Part shown: in pieces, positions 7,565 to 13,879 of the stretch
How positions within the stretch are numbered: the first letter of the stretch is position 1
Layout: each line of letters begins with the position of its first letter
Source: an archaeon
Lineage (GTDB): Archaea > Nanobdellota > Nanobdellia > Pacearchaeales > UBA284
Direction: 5' to 3'
DNA: 40,758 nt
Assembly: GCA_020343435.1 (NCBI GenBank)
Contig: CP070794.1
Span: 356,451 to 397,208, forward strand
Translations under genes and position numbers: made by a program
Notes under the pieces: model-generated
What the model was told of the DNA's origin: nothing
Databases searched by the model: none
Seen by the model: the letters and a program-made list of their open reading frames with translations, nothing else

Positions 7565-7675
7565 TGGGCTCGGCAGGACTTGAACCTGCGACCTACGGCT
7601 TGCTTAGAACATAACCAGGCTTTTGACCTGATGGTCATATAAGACCGTTGCTCTAACCGCCTGAGCTACGAGCCC
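7565..7675 (-). tRNA. tRNA-Ile (anticodon UAU), with intron
   Basis: The minus-strand gene of 111 nt opens GGGCTCGTAGCTCAG, typical of archaeal tRNA-Ile, and closes with CGAGCCC and discriminator A. Removing 37 nt leaves 74 nt with a regular cloverleaf: anticodon stem ACGGT/GCCGT, loop CTTATAA, T-loop TTCAAGT. The anticodon is therefore UAU (bases 7639-7641). Most archaea decode AUA with a CAU tRNA carrying agmatidine, so a UAU isoleucine tRNA is notable. A TATA element at about 7699-7710, shared with the divergent YchF-like gene, lies about 28 nt upstream. No CCA is encoded. Confidence 0.93.
7601..7637 (-). other. tRNA-Ile intron (37 nt, position 37/38)
   Basis: The exon-intron junctions form a canonical bulge-helix-bulge. 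The four bases CTTA (tRNA positions 32-35) pair with TAAG near the intron 3' end. They are flanked by the three-base bulge TAT on the 5' side and CAA on the 3' side, with the anticodon stem as outer helix. Cutting two bases into each bulge gives exon ends at A37 and A38. The intron interior can form a six-pair hairpin (ATCAGG with CCTGGT). Confidence 0.88.
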
Positions 7676-7698
7676 ATAAACAGACTAAATGCCAAGTA

Positions 7699-7710
7699 TA
7701 TTTAAAAATA
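7699..7710. promoter_or_regulatory. Shared TATA element, tRNA-Ile and ychF-like gene
   Basis: The stretch TATTTAAAAATA reads as a TATA box on both strands. It is about 25-28 nt from the tRNA-Ile 5' end (7675, minus) and about 25 nt from the GTPase ATG (7730, plus). Confidence 0.55.
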
Positions 7711-7729
7711 TCGATGTACTAATTATTTT

Positions 7730-8908
7730 ATGTTGATTGGAGTTGTTGGAAAGACAAATGTGGGAAAATCCACTTTTTTCAAAGCAGCCACATTAGCTGA
7801 AGTTGAGATAAGTAACAGGCCATTTGTCACAATCAAACCAAACCATGGAATAGGATATGTTAAAGTAAATTGTCCTGATTCTGAATTAAAAGTTAAATGT
7901 AAGCCAAAAGAAGGATTCTGTATTAATAGTAAAAGGTTTGTTCCTGTTGGATTATTAGATGTTGCTGGATTAGTTCCTGGAGCTCACCAAGGAAAAGGAT
8001 TAGGAAATCAGTTTTTAGATGATTTAAGGCAAGCGGATGTTCTAATTCATGTAATAGATGCTTCTGGAACAACAGATGAAGAGGGAAAACCATGTGAAAA
8101 TTATGATCCTTGTAAAGATGTCTTATTTTTAGAAGAAGAATTAGATAGATGGTATTATGGAATCTTAAATAAAAAATGGAAAGCTTTTTCAAGAAAAATG
8201 TCAGTAGAACATGAAGAATTTGTTAAAGCTGTCACAGATCAATTTTCAGGATTAAAAATAACTCAAGATATTGTTAAAACTGCTTTAAAGAATTCTAATC
8301 TGAATTTAGAAGTACATAAATGGACTCATGAAGAGTTGTTTTTCTTTGCCCAAGATCTAAGAAAGTTAAGTAAACCAATGATTATTGCTGCAAATAAAGT
8401 TGATAAAGCAAAAGGTGAAGAAAATCTTAAAAGAATAAAAGAAAGTTTTCCAAATTATTTGGTTGTTCCTTGTTCTGCTGAAATAGAATTAGCTCTAAGA
8501 GAAGCTGCAAAAGAAGAATTAATTGAATATGCTCCTGGAGAATCTGATTTCAAAATAATAAAAGAATTAGATGAAAAAAGAAAAAAAGGTGAAGAGTATA
8601 TGAAAAAATTCTTAGAAAAATGGAAAACAACAGGAGTTCAAGATGTTTTAAATAAAGCTGTTTTTGAATTCTTAGATTATATCTATGTTTTTCCTGTTGA
8701 AAATACTAAATTAACAGATTCAAAAGGAAATGTTCTTCCAGATTGTTTACTTCTTCCAAAAGGATCAACTGCTATAGATTTAGCTTATAGAGTTCATACA
8801 GATATTGGGGATAAGTTTGTTAAAGCTATGAATATGAAAAAAAGAATTCCTATTGGCAAAAATCATGCTCTAGAAAATGGAGATGTTGTTGAGATTATAA
8901 CAAAATAA
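7730..8908 (+). CDS. ychF: YchF/Obg-related GTPase with TGS domain
   Basis: A 392-residue TRAFAC GTPase of the Obg/YchF group, expected to bind ribosomes or translation factors. Motifs are G1 GKTNVGKST (7-15), G3 DVAGLVPGAHQGKGLG near 77 and G4 NKVD near 222. A helical, charged insert of roughly residues 110-210 lies between G3 and G4. The C-terminal 80 residues form a TGS domain (YVFPVENTKLTDSKG... to the final EIITK). The G4 motif is canonical NKVD rather than the NxxE that gives YchF its ATP preference, so it may use GTP. The ATG at 7730 sits 25 nt after a TATA element shared with tRNA-Ile. Its stop abuts the stop of the convergent MBL gene with no spacer. Confidence 0.9.
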   Translation: MLIGVVGKTNVGKSTFFKAATLAEVEISNRPFVTIKPNHGIGYVKVNCPDSELKVKCKPKEGFCINSKRFVPVGLLDVAGLVPGAHQGKGLGNQFLDDLRQADVLIHVIDASGTTDEEGKPCENYDPCKDVLFLEEELDRWYYGILNKKWKAFSRKMSVEHEEFVKAVTDQFSGLKITQDIVKTALKNSNLNLEVHKWTHEELFFFAQDLRKLSKPMIIAANKVDKAKGEENLKRIKESFPNYLVVPCSAEIELALREAAKEELIEYAPGESDFKIIKELDEKRKKGEEYMKKFLEKWKTTGVQDVLNKAVFEFLDYIYVFPVENTKLTDSKGNVLPDCLLLPKGSTAIDLAYRVHTDIGDKFVKAMNMKKRIPIGKNHALENGDVVEIITK

Positions 8909-9499
8909 TTAATGTCCTGGACAAAAAACTTTAAATTTTAATTTTAAGACCTTATCAATACTTTCTTGAACTTTTTCTGGAACACTTGTTGGTAAATCAT
9001 ATCTTCCAATAACAGAACCATCTTCAGAAAAAACAACATCACCTGGAAATAAAACTTGTTGTTTTGGCATGTAAAAAGCTACACTTCCTCTACTATGGCC
9101 TGGAGCAATGATAACTTGGATCTCTTTTTTGATCTCTTTATCTAATTTAGAAAAAGGTAAAAGATTACTTTTCTTAACTTCTTCTAACTCTTCTCTTGAA
9201 TAAGCAGCCAAAGCTGCAGAAGGATCTTTATTAAAATCTTCAATTTCTATTTTACTAGCATAGATTTTTTTAAAAGGAGTTAAACAACCAACATGATCCC
9301 AGTGTAAATGAGTTAATAGTACCGTAACTTTATTTAATGGAACTTGGATGCTTTTTAGATCTGATAAAAGCTCTTCTTTATTTCTTGAACTAGAAGTATC
9401 AATTAAAAGATAATTGTTTGTAAGTTTAACTAGATAGCATAAGGATCCAAAAAATTTGAAAGATAATTTCCAGACTTTTTCATGAATTTTTTCAATCAT
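8909..9499 (-). CDS. MBL-fold metallo-hydrolase
   Basis: A 196-residue metallo-beta-lactamase-fold enzyme. The metal site is visible as THLHWDH (63-69), APGHSRGS and FPGDV. The last metal histidine is in the terminal CPGH, so the protein stops directly at the final ligand and lacks the few residues that normally follow. The substrate cannot be told; glyoxalase II-like thioesters or lactones are typical for short members. An in-frame start at 9565 exists, but ATG 9499 is chosen because TATTTATATC lies about 25 nt upstream of it. Confidence 0.87.
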   Translation of the reverse strand: MIEKIHEKVWKLSFKFFGSLCYLVKLTNNYLLIDTSSSRNKEELLSDLKSIQVPLNKVTVLLTHLHWDHVGCLTPFKKIYASKIEIEDFNKDPSAALAAYSREELEEVKKSNLLPFSKLDKEIKKEIQVIIAPGHSRGSVAFYMPKQQVLFPGDVVFSEDGSVIGRYDLPTSVPEKVQESIDKVLKLKFKVFCPGH

Positions 9500-9646
9500 A
9501 AAAGAATAAAATGAAGAAGATATAAATATCTTCTTGTTAGAGAGTACCTCTTTTTGACCTCCCACCCAGGAATCAATGTTATTTAGAGGGTAATCTAATA
9601 TATAAATATTAATGAGAATTAAAGGTGGTTTTGTAAAACATATGTT

Positions 9647-10093
9647 TCAAAATAAAGTTTTTTGTTTGAACTCTTCTTTTAAGAATTCGTGAGCCTTTTT
9701 TAGAATTTCTTTAGAACTTTTCTGAGTTAATGTTTCTAAAGCTTCTTCATATGTTGCCCATTTAAATTCATCATGTTCCTCTGAAAGTTTTATCTCATCT
9801 GTCTTTGTCTCAGCTAATCGAAATATTACTGTTTTTCTAATAGTTTCTCCTTGAAATCTAAAAAAGAATCTTATTTCTTCTCTGAACTTATAAAAAGTTA
9901 AATCTTTAATTCCAGTTTCTTCCTCAACTTCTCTTATTGCAACTTGTTTTTCATTTTTCTCCCCTTCTTCAACATTTCCTCTTGGAAAATCCCAGGAAGA
10001 TTTGAAATGTTCTCCAGGAGCTCTGTAGAGAATTAAATATTTTAAAGGATTTTTTCTAAAAACTATTGCTCCACAAGATTTTTCAGATCTCAT
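9647..10093 (-). CDS. Nudix hydrolase, Ap4A-hydrolase-like
   Basis: A 148-residue Nudix enzyme that cleaves nucleoside diphosphates linked to another moiety. The ligand-binding start CGAIVFRK and the phrase SSWDFPRGNVEEGE resemble diadenosine tetraphosphate hydrolases. The Nudix box runs from G39 to I62 (GNVEEGE... REVEEETGI) but has eight rather than seven residues between the first conserved Glu and the Arg, a one-residue insertion. The catalytic REVEEE core is intact. The start chosen is ATG 10093, which overlaps the upstream ligase gene by 11 nt; a GTG at 10105 is possible. Co-transcription with a DNA ligase suggests nucleotide clean-up, for example of adenylylated by-products, but that is inference. 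Confidence 0.88.
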   Translation of the reverse strand: MRSEKSCGAIVFRKNPLKYLILYRAPGEHFKSSWDFPRGNVEEGEKNEKQVAIREVEEETGIKDLTFYKFREEIRFFFRFQGETIRKTVIFRLAETKTDEIKLSEEHDEFKWATYEEALETLTQKSSKEILKKAHEFLKEEFKQKTLF

Positions 10094-10985
10094 CTTTAAT
10101 AACACAAGAATCAGGATGTTTATCTAAACATACTCTTAGAAGTCTGGGATTCTTTAATTTTCCATCTTCCCATCCTTTATGTTCTATTTTAGCCACAATT
10201 GCTGGTTTTAACCACTTTGATTTGGGTATTTGAGCTAAGAAAGTTTTTGATTTCAAGAATTTAATCTTTTTATTAAAGAATGTTTTCAAATCTTTATCTT
10301 TTTTTACAGAACCAATATACTTTAGATGATATGGATTATATACTGCTAATAAGAATTCTTCTTCTGTATACCCTATAATAATTGCATTGAGTATTTCTCT
10401 ATGTTTTATTTTTAACCAGCCCCAATTAATTCCTTCTAAATATTTTCCATTAATTGTTTTAGCTACAACTCCAAAATAATTTTTTTCTTTTATCTCTTCC
10501 CAAACAGCACGACCATTTAAAACTGAAGGCATTATCTGAATAATATCTGAATTCTTTACTGTTTTTTCTAGAATTTCTTTTCTTTTTTTAATCCAGTCTT
10601 GCGTAAGGGGGGCTTTTCCAAATTCTAGGATATCAAAAACAAACAAAGTTACTGGAAATCTTTTAGTCCTATTTCTAATAGATGCAGAAGTTTCAGCTAA
10701 TTCTCTTTTTTGGATCAATTTAGAATCTGGTCTTCCTTCTTTTAGAACCGTTATTATTCCATCTAAGACACATTTTTCTGGTTTTATATAAATAGGAAGA
10801 TCTAATAGTTCTGGAAATTTGAAGGTTATATCTATTCCTTGTTGGTTAACTATTGTAAGATTATCCTTTTCTTTATAGATAAAAACACGGATTCCATCTA
10901 ATTTAGGTTCAAAGAAAAATCCAACTGGAGTTGGTCTTTCAAACATTGCAGGATCGCCCATTTTGGGCATCATATGTCTAAACAT
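10083..10985 (-). CDS. Small ATP-dependent DNA ligase (LigD-like)
   Basis: Seals nicks with an enzyme-AMP intermediate. The 300-residue protein has only the nucleotidyltransferase and OB domains. Motif I is EPKLDGIR with K28 as the adenylylated lysine, motif V is WLKIKHRE, and the C-terminal HKGWEDGKLKNPRLLR is an OB/motif VI region like that of LigD and archaeal NHEJ ligases. The alpha-helical DNA-binding domain of the replicative ligase Lig1 is absent, so this is more likely a repair or end-joining ligase. No Ku or LigD-type polymerase gene is in the window. A TATA-like AAATATTTAAG lies about 25 nt before the ATG. It heads an operon with the Nudix gene. Confidence 0.88.
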   Translation of the reverse strand: MFRHMMPKMGDPAMFERPTPVGFFFEPKLDGIRVFIYKEKDNLTIVNQQGIDITFKFPELLDLPIYIKPEKCVLDGIITVLKEGRPDSKLIQKRELAETSASIRNRTKRFPVTLFVFDILEFGKAPLTQDWIKKRKEILEKTVKNSDIIQIMPSVLNGRAVWEEIKEKNYFGVVAKTINGKYLEGINWGWLKIKHREILNAIIIGYTEEEFLLAVYNPYHLKYIGSVKKDKDLKTFFNKKIKFLKSKTFLAQIPKSKWLKPAIVAKIEHKGWEDGKLKNPRLLRVCLDKHPDSCVIKDEI

Positions 10986-11082
10986 ACCAGATTAAGAGGG
11001 CTTGAACTTAAATATTTTCTCGTTCTTGATAGCACTGAAATGACAAAAAATTTATAAACTTGAAGGCTTAGGAAGAGATATC

Positions 11083-11355
11083 ATGCCAAAAGTATGTCCT
11101 TGGTGTGGGAAACCATTCCATATAAAAAGAGTAGTAAAAGGAGATAAGATTAGAGATATTTGTTCTAAATGTGGTTTTAAGATTAAAGAATTCAAGAAAC
11201 CTGAACCAGTGAAAAAAGAAGAAAAACCACCAATTGCTGAGGTAAAAGAGTCAGAAAAACCAGTTGTTCAAGAAAAGCCAATTTGGCCAATAATTGCTAC
11301 AATTGTTGCAATAGTAATTGTGATAATTATTCTAATAAAAGTATTCTTAGTTTAG
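11083..11355 (+). CDS. Zinc-ribbon protein with C-terminal membrane anchor
   Basis: A 90-residue protein in three parts: a zinc ribbon (CPWCG at 5-9 and CSKCG at 27-31), a proline- and lysine/glutamate-rich linker, and a hydrophobic helix at about 68-88 that ends the chain. This is a tail-anchored arrangement with the zinc ribbon probably in the cytoplasm. The function is unknown. TTTATAAA at 11051-11058 lies about 28 nt before the ATG. Its end overlaps the end of the convergent gene by 9 nt. Confidence 0.8.
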   Translation: MPKVCPWCGKPFHIKRVVKGDKIRDICSKCGFKIKEFKKPEPVKKEEKPPIAEVKESEKPVVQEKPIWPIIATIVAIVIVIIILIKVFLV

Positions 11356-11805
11356 TCTGGAGATTATGAATCTAGAACCTGTAAATTTAGAGACTATTGC
11401 CATTATCTTTAAGTTTTTCATTCTAGCTTGAAAAACAGGTTCTGTTATTTGCTTTCCAGTATGTGAAGAAAAGTGGTTGAGAATATCATTTATCTCATTT
11501 TCTGTTAAAGTAACATTGGTTGGAACAACTTGTTTTCCTTTTCCAATTTTTAAAGGAGTATTTGCCCCATCACATTGGATTATTTTTACAGATCTATCTC
11601 GAACTAAATGAATTATTTTGCTAAAAGTCCCAAATGCAGGAACACTTCGAATTTGATCAGGTTTTGGTGCTGGAGGTAATTTGAATTTGGGAAGTTTTAA
11701 TTTTCTATGAAATGGGTGTTTTTTATGTTTAATTGGTTGTGGTTTTTCCCTTTTATGGTTGAGTAAAAATAGTTTTGCTAATTCTACAGAATGATTATCA
11801 AACAT
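11347..11805 (-). CDS. Free-standing N-domain of a TadA/VirB11-type secretion ATPase
   Basis: A 152-residue protein. After a basic, proline-rich N-terminus (residues 18-50), the region from about 68 to 150 matches the domain that precedes the RecA motor in archaeal type II/IV secretion ATPases. It runs from VKIIQCDGANTPLKIGKG (substrate-facing strand pair) through LTENEINDILNHFS and HTGKQITEPVFQARM to RFIISRLN, the last equivalent to the tIR segment before the motor. No Walker A or B motif follows: the protein ends there. It may be an adaptor or regulator for a full ATPase encoded elsewhere, or a remnant. It follows the acidic coiled-coil gene with a 2-nt gap. The domain match is by motif memory, not by a search. 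Confidence 0.6.
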   Translation of the reverse strand: MFDNHSVELAKLFLLNHKREKPQPIKHKKHPFHRKLKLPKFKLPPAPKPDQIRSVPAFGTFSKIIHLVRDRSVKIIQCDGANTPLKIGKGKQVVPTNVTLTENEINDILNHFSSHTGKQITEPVFQARMKNLKIMAIVSKFTGSRFIISRLN

Positions 11806-11807
11806 TT

Positions 11808-12260
11808 TTAAAAATTAAACTCGGGTAGGGGCTCTAGATCATAATTTTCATCTTCTTCGCTTTCTTCTTCATCTTCTTCTGGTTCTTCCTCCTCCGCTTT
11901 CCTTTTTGGTCTTTTTTTAGGTCTCTCGTCTTTTTCTACCACTATTTTTTCTTCTTTCTCTTCTCCTGGTTTAACTGTTTCTCCAACAGCAACAACTCCT
12001 TCTGCAACTGCTGTTGTTGTTTTTAATATTTGATCTATTTTTTCTTCTATCTTTGGAGAAATACTAATATGTTTGTCTTGTTTAAATTCTGATTCTGCTC
12101 TTCTGAATATACCTAGCAATTCTGTAAATGCTAATTTTGTTTCTTTTAGTTCTCTGGTTGTTTCTGCAAGCTTTTTTTGCAAAATGATGAAGTTTTCTAA
12201 TAATAATTCTTGACTGGATTTCTTCTTAACTGTCTTTTTTCTTGTCCTCTTTTTTACCAT
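11808..12260 (-). CDS. Acidic coiled-coil protein, unknown function
   Basis: A 150-residue low-complexity protein. It has a basic N-terminus (KKRTRKKTVKKKS), a predicted coiled coil at about 17-60, a short alanine/valine-rich segment (TTAVAEGVVAVGETV), and a strongly charged tail that turns from basic (KKRPKRK) to very acidic (EEEEPEEDEEESEEDEN). I recognise no enzyme fold. It lies 2 nt upstream of the secretion-ATPase N-domain gene, so the two products may act together. A TATA-like TTTAAATATATA lies about 25 nt before the ATG. Confidence 0.72.
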   Translation of the reverse strand: MVKKRTRKKTVKKKSSQELLLENFIILQKKLAETTRELKETKLAFTELLGIFRRAESEFKQDKHISISPKIEEKIDQILKTTTAVAEGVVAVGETVKPGEEKEEKIVVEKDERPKKRPKRKAEEEEPEEDEEESEEDENYDLEPLPEFNF

Positions 12261-12306
12261 GGAAAAATTAAGTTATATATATTTAAAACCCTTTCTATTG
12301 GTTAAT

Positions 12307-12314
12307 TTTATAAA
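12307..12314 (+). promoter_or_regulatory. TATA box for sppA
   Basis: TTTATAAA is centred about 25 nt before the sppA ATG at 12336. Confidence 0.6.
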
Positions 12315-12335
12315 CTGTTGTTAGGTTAATATAAC

Positions 12336-13265
12336 ATGAAAAAGGGGTGGAATAAAGAATCAATTCATATAAGACATAAGAAAACTCTTTTATTTTTCTT
12401 AATTGTTTTAGCTATAATCATAGCAATTTTATTAATTATTCTTATAAGTCCTAAACCTGCTGCTAATGTTGCAGTTATTCAAGTAAAAGGACCGTTGTTA
12501 ACTGGAGAAGAGGATTTTCCTTTAGGATATACTTATTCAGATGATTTAATTGAGTTAATAGATCAGATATCAAAGAATCCTAAAATCCAGGCTGTTGTTT
12601 TTGAGATAAATTCTGGTGGTGGATCTGCTGTAGCATCACAAGAAATTGCTGATGCTGTCTTAAAGATTTCAGAAAAGAAATTAACTATTGGTGTAATAAG
12701 AGAAATTGGAGCTTCAGGAGCTTATTGGGTTGCTTCTGCATGTGATTATATTATTTCAAGTCCAATGGCTATAACTGGAAGTATTGGGGTAATGGGATCT
12801 TATCTTGAATATGCTGGATTATTAGAAAGATATAATATTACTTATCAGAGATTAGTTTCTGGGGAGTATAAAGATCTTGGAACCCCTTACAAAGAATTAA
12901 CAGATGAGGAAAGGGAGATCTTACAAAAGGTTTTGGATTCTGTTTATGATAAGTTTGTCTCAGCAATTGCAGTTAATAGAAATCTAAGTGAAAGCCAAGT
13001 AAGAAGAATGGCTACAGGAGAATTTTATTTAGGAGAAGATGCTAAAGATATGGGATTAATAGATGAGTTAGGAAATATGGATTCTGCTTTAACTTATATA
13101 AATAAGACTCTGGGAATAGAACCTAAAGTGAGAGAATATAAGAAAAAAACTGGGTTTTCTATTTTCTATAGTGGAGCAACACAAGTAGCTTACTGGATGG
13201 GAAAAGGAATTGGGTCTTCTTTAACTGATTTGAATCTAGAGAATTCTTTAAGTATTAGAACCTAA
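12336..13265 (+). CDS. sppA: Signal peptide peptidase SppA
   Basis: A membrane serine protease that degrades cleaved signal peptides. One transmembrane segment (about 18-40) is followed by a single S49 protease domain. The nucleophile is S127 in EIGASGAYW and the general base is K179 in SGEYKDLG, the archaeal/bacterial SppA Ser-Lys dyad. FEINSGGGSA, the oxyanion segment, lies near residue 89. At 309 residues it is the short single-domain form that assembles as a ring. It sits alone behind its own TATA box. In this window, substrates could include signal peptides of surface proteins. Confidence 0.94.
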   Translation: MKKGWNKESIHIRHKKTLLFFLIVLAIIIAILLIILISPKPAANVAVIQVKGPLLTGEEDFPLGYTYSDDLIELIDQISKNPKIQAVVFEINSGGGSAVASQEIADAVLKISEKKLTIGVIREIGASGAYWVASACDYIISSPMAITGSIGVMGSYLEYAGLLERYNITYQRLVSGEYKDLGTPYKELTDEEREILQKVLDSVYDKFVSAIAVNRNLSESQVRRMATGEFYLGEDAKDMGLIDELGNMDSALTYINKTLGIEPKVREYKKKTGFSIFYSGATQVAYWMGKGIGSSLTDLNLENSLSIRT

Positions 13266-13311
13266 AATTATTTAAACTACAGTTCTGGTTTTCTAAAGAA
13301 AAAGAGGAAAA

Positions 13312-13659
13312 ATGACATATGCAAAGGTTATCTTATCACTTATAATCATAGGAGCTATCCTTGGAGTTGGAACAATTCAGTTTCATTATGCTGAAGGGTG
13401 GTCTTGGACAGATTCTTTTTATTTTACTGGAATGACTCTTACAACAGTTGGATATGGGGATTTGCATCCCACAAAAGATAGTACAAAGATGTTCACAGTT
13501 TTTTATACTATAGCTGCAATTGGAGCATTTCTTTATGCTCTAACGAATGTTACTGAAGAATTATTTAAGAAAAGATTTGAGAATATGTATGCCTTCTTTA
13601 GAAGAAGAGCTAATAATAATAAGAAAATAGACCCCCAAAAGAAATTACACCACTTTTAG
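13312..13659 (+). CDS. Two-helix potassium channel pore
   Basis: A 115-residue Ion_trans_2 protein: outer helix (about 5-22), pore helix and selectivity filter TVGYGD at 45-50, inner helix (about 58-80), then a short basic tail. The filter is canonical for K+. There is no RCK, voltage sensor or cyclic-nucleotide domain, so it resembles an isolated KcsA/MthK pore that would form a tetramer. The start ATG follows an AGAGG Shine-Dalgarno-like stretch six bases upstream. The TATA-like ATTTAAA lies about 36 nt before the ATG, so this transcript, unlike its neighbours, probably has a short leader. Confidence 0.9.
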   Translation: MTYAKVILSLIIIGAILGVGTIQFHYAEGWSWTDSFYFTGMTLTTVGYGDLHPTKDSTKMFTVFYTIAAIGAFLYALTNVTEELFKKRFENMYAFFRRRANNNKKIDPQKKLHHF

Positions 13660-13663
13660 TAAA

Positions 13664-13671
13664 ATTTAAAT
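13664..13671 (+). promoter_or_regulatory. TATA box for the structured RNA
   Basis: ATTTAAAT is centred about 26 nt before base 13694, where the pairing 5' end of the RNA begins. It is not placed to serve leuS. Confidence 0.6.
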
Positions 13672-13693
13672 TGTCTGTTTTTATTATAATTTT

Positions 13694-13846
13694 GCCGAGT
13701 GGGAAGTACCGATAAGTGTTAGTACTTACAATACACCGCAACACTGGAGATAATCCATTAGGTGATTTAAGGATGGTTGTCTACGAAGGTTTGTGGTTTG
13801 AAAAGTATTGGACGAAAGCAATGAGGGTTTGATCCCCACAAGGCGG
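13694..13846 (+). ncRNA. Structured RNA of unassigned family
   Basis: About 150 nt with no useful ORF and, by my hand count, 44% G+C in a roughly 30% G+C setting. The ends pair: GCC (13694-13696) with GGC (13842-13844), an internal loop GA/AA, then GTGGG (13699-13703) with CCCAC (13835-13839). The first inner hairpin is AAGTAC (13704-13709) with GTACTT (13722-13727), followed by ACA. A CGAAAG GNRA-type loop sits at 13813-13818, and GGGTTTGATCCC (13825-13836) resembles a tRNA T-arm with one base off consensus. A TATA box lies 26 nt upstream, and the leuS TATA follows directly, so it is an independent unit. It lacks the conserved blocks of SRP RNA, 5S rRNA, RNase P RNA (no GGAAAGUC or ACAGAA) and C/D boxes. 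The family is unknown. Confidence 0.62.
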
Positions 13847-13850
13847 AAAA

Positions 13851-13857
13851 TTTAAAT
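13851..13857 (+). promoter_or_regulatory. TATA box for leuS
   Basis: TTTAAAT is centred about 26 nt before the leuS ATG at 13880; it begins five bases after the last paired base region of the structured RNA. Confidence 0.6.
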
Positions 13858-13879
13858 GCTAATTCTAACTTGTTAAGAT

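Noticed and set aside
7565-7675. Reading the intron-containing tRNA as tRNA-Met or tRNA-Ile2 (CAU)
   Set aside because: The bulge-helix-bulge motif places both cuts uniquely, giving a UAU anticodon; CAT-like strings nearby lie in the intron.
9612-9692. A 26-codon ORF on the plus strand beside the Nudix gene end
   Set aside because: No credible promoter spacing and it overlaps the 3' end of the Nudix gene.
13694-13846. RNase P RNA, SRP RNA, C/D guide RNA or tRNA identity for the structured RNA
   Set aside because: The conserved RNase P blocks, the GGAA-type SRP hairpin and the C and D boxes are missing. The T-arm-like hairpin lacks a matching acceptor partner of seven pairs.
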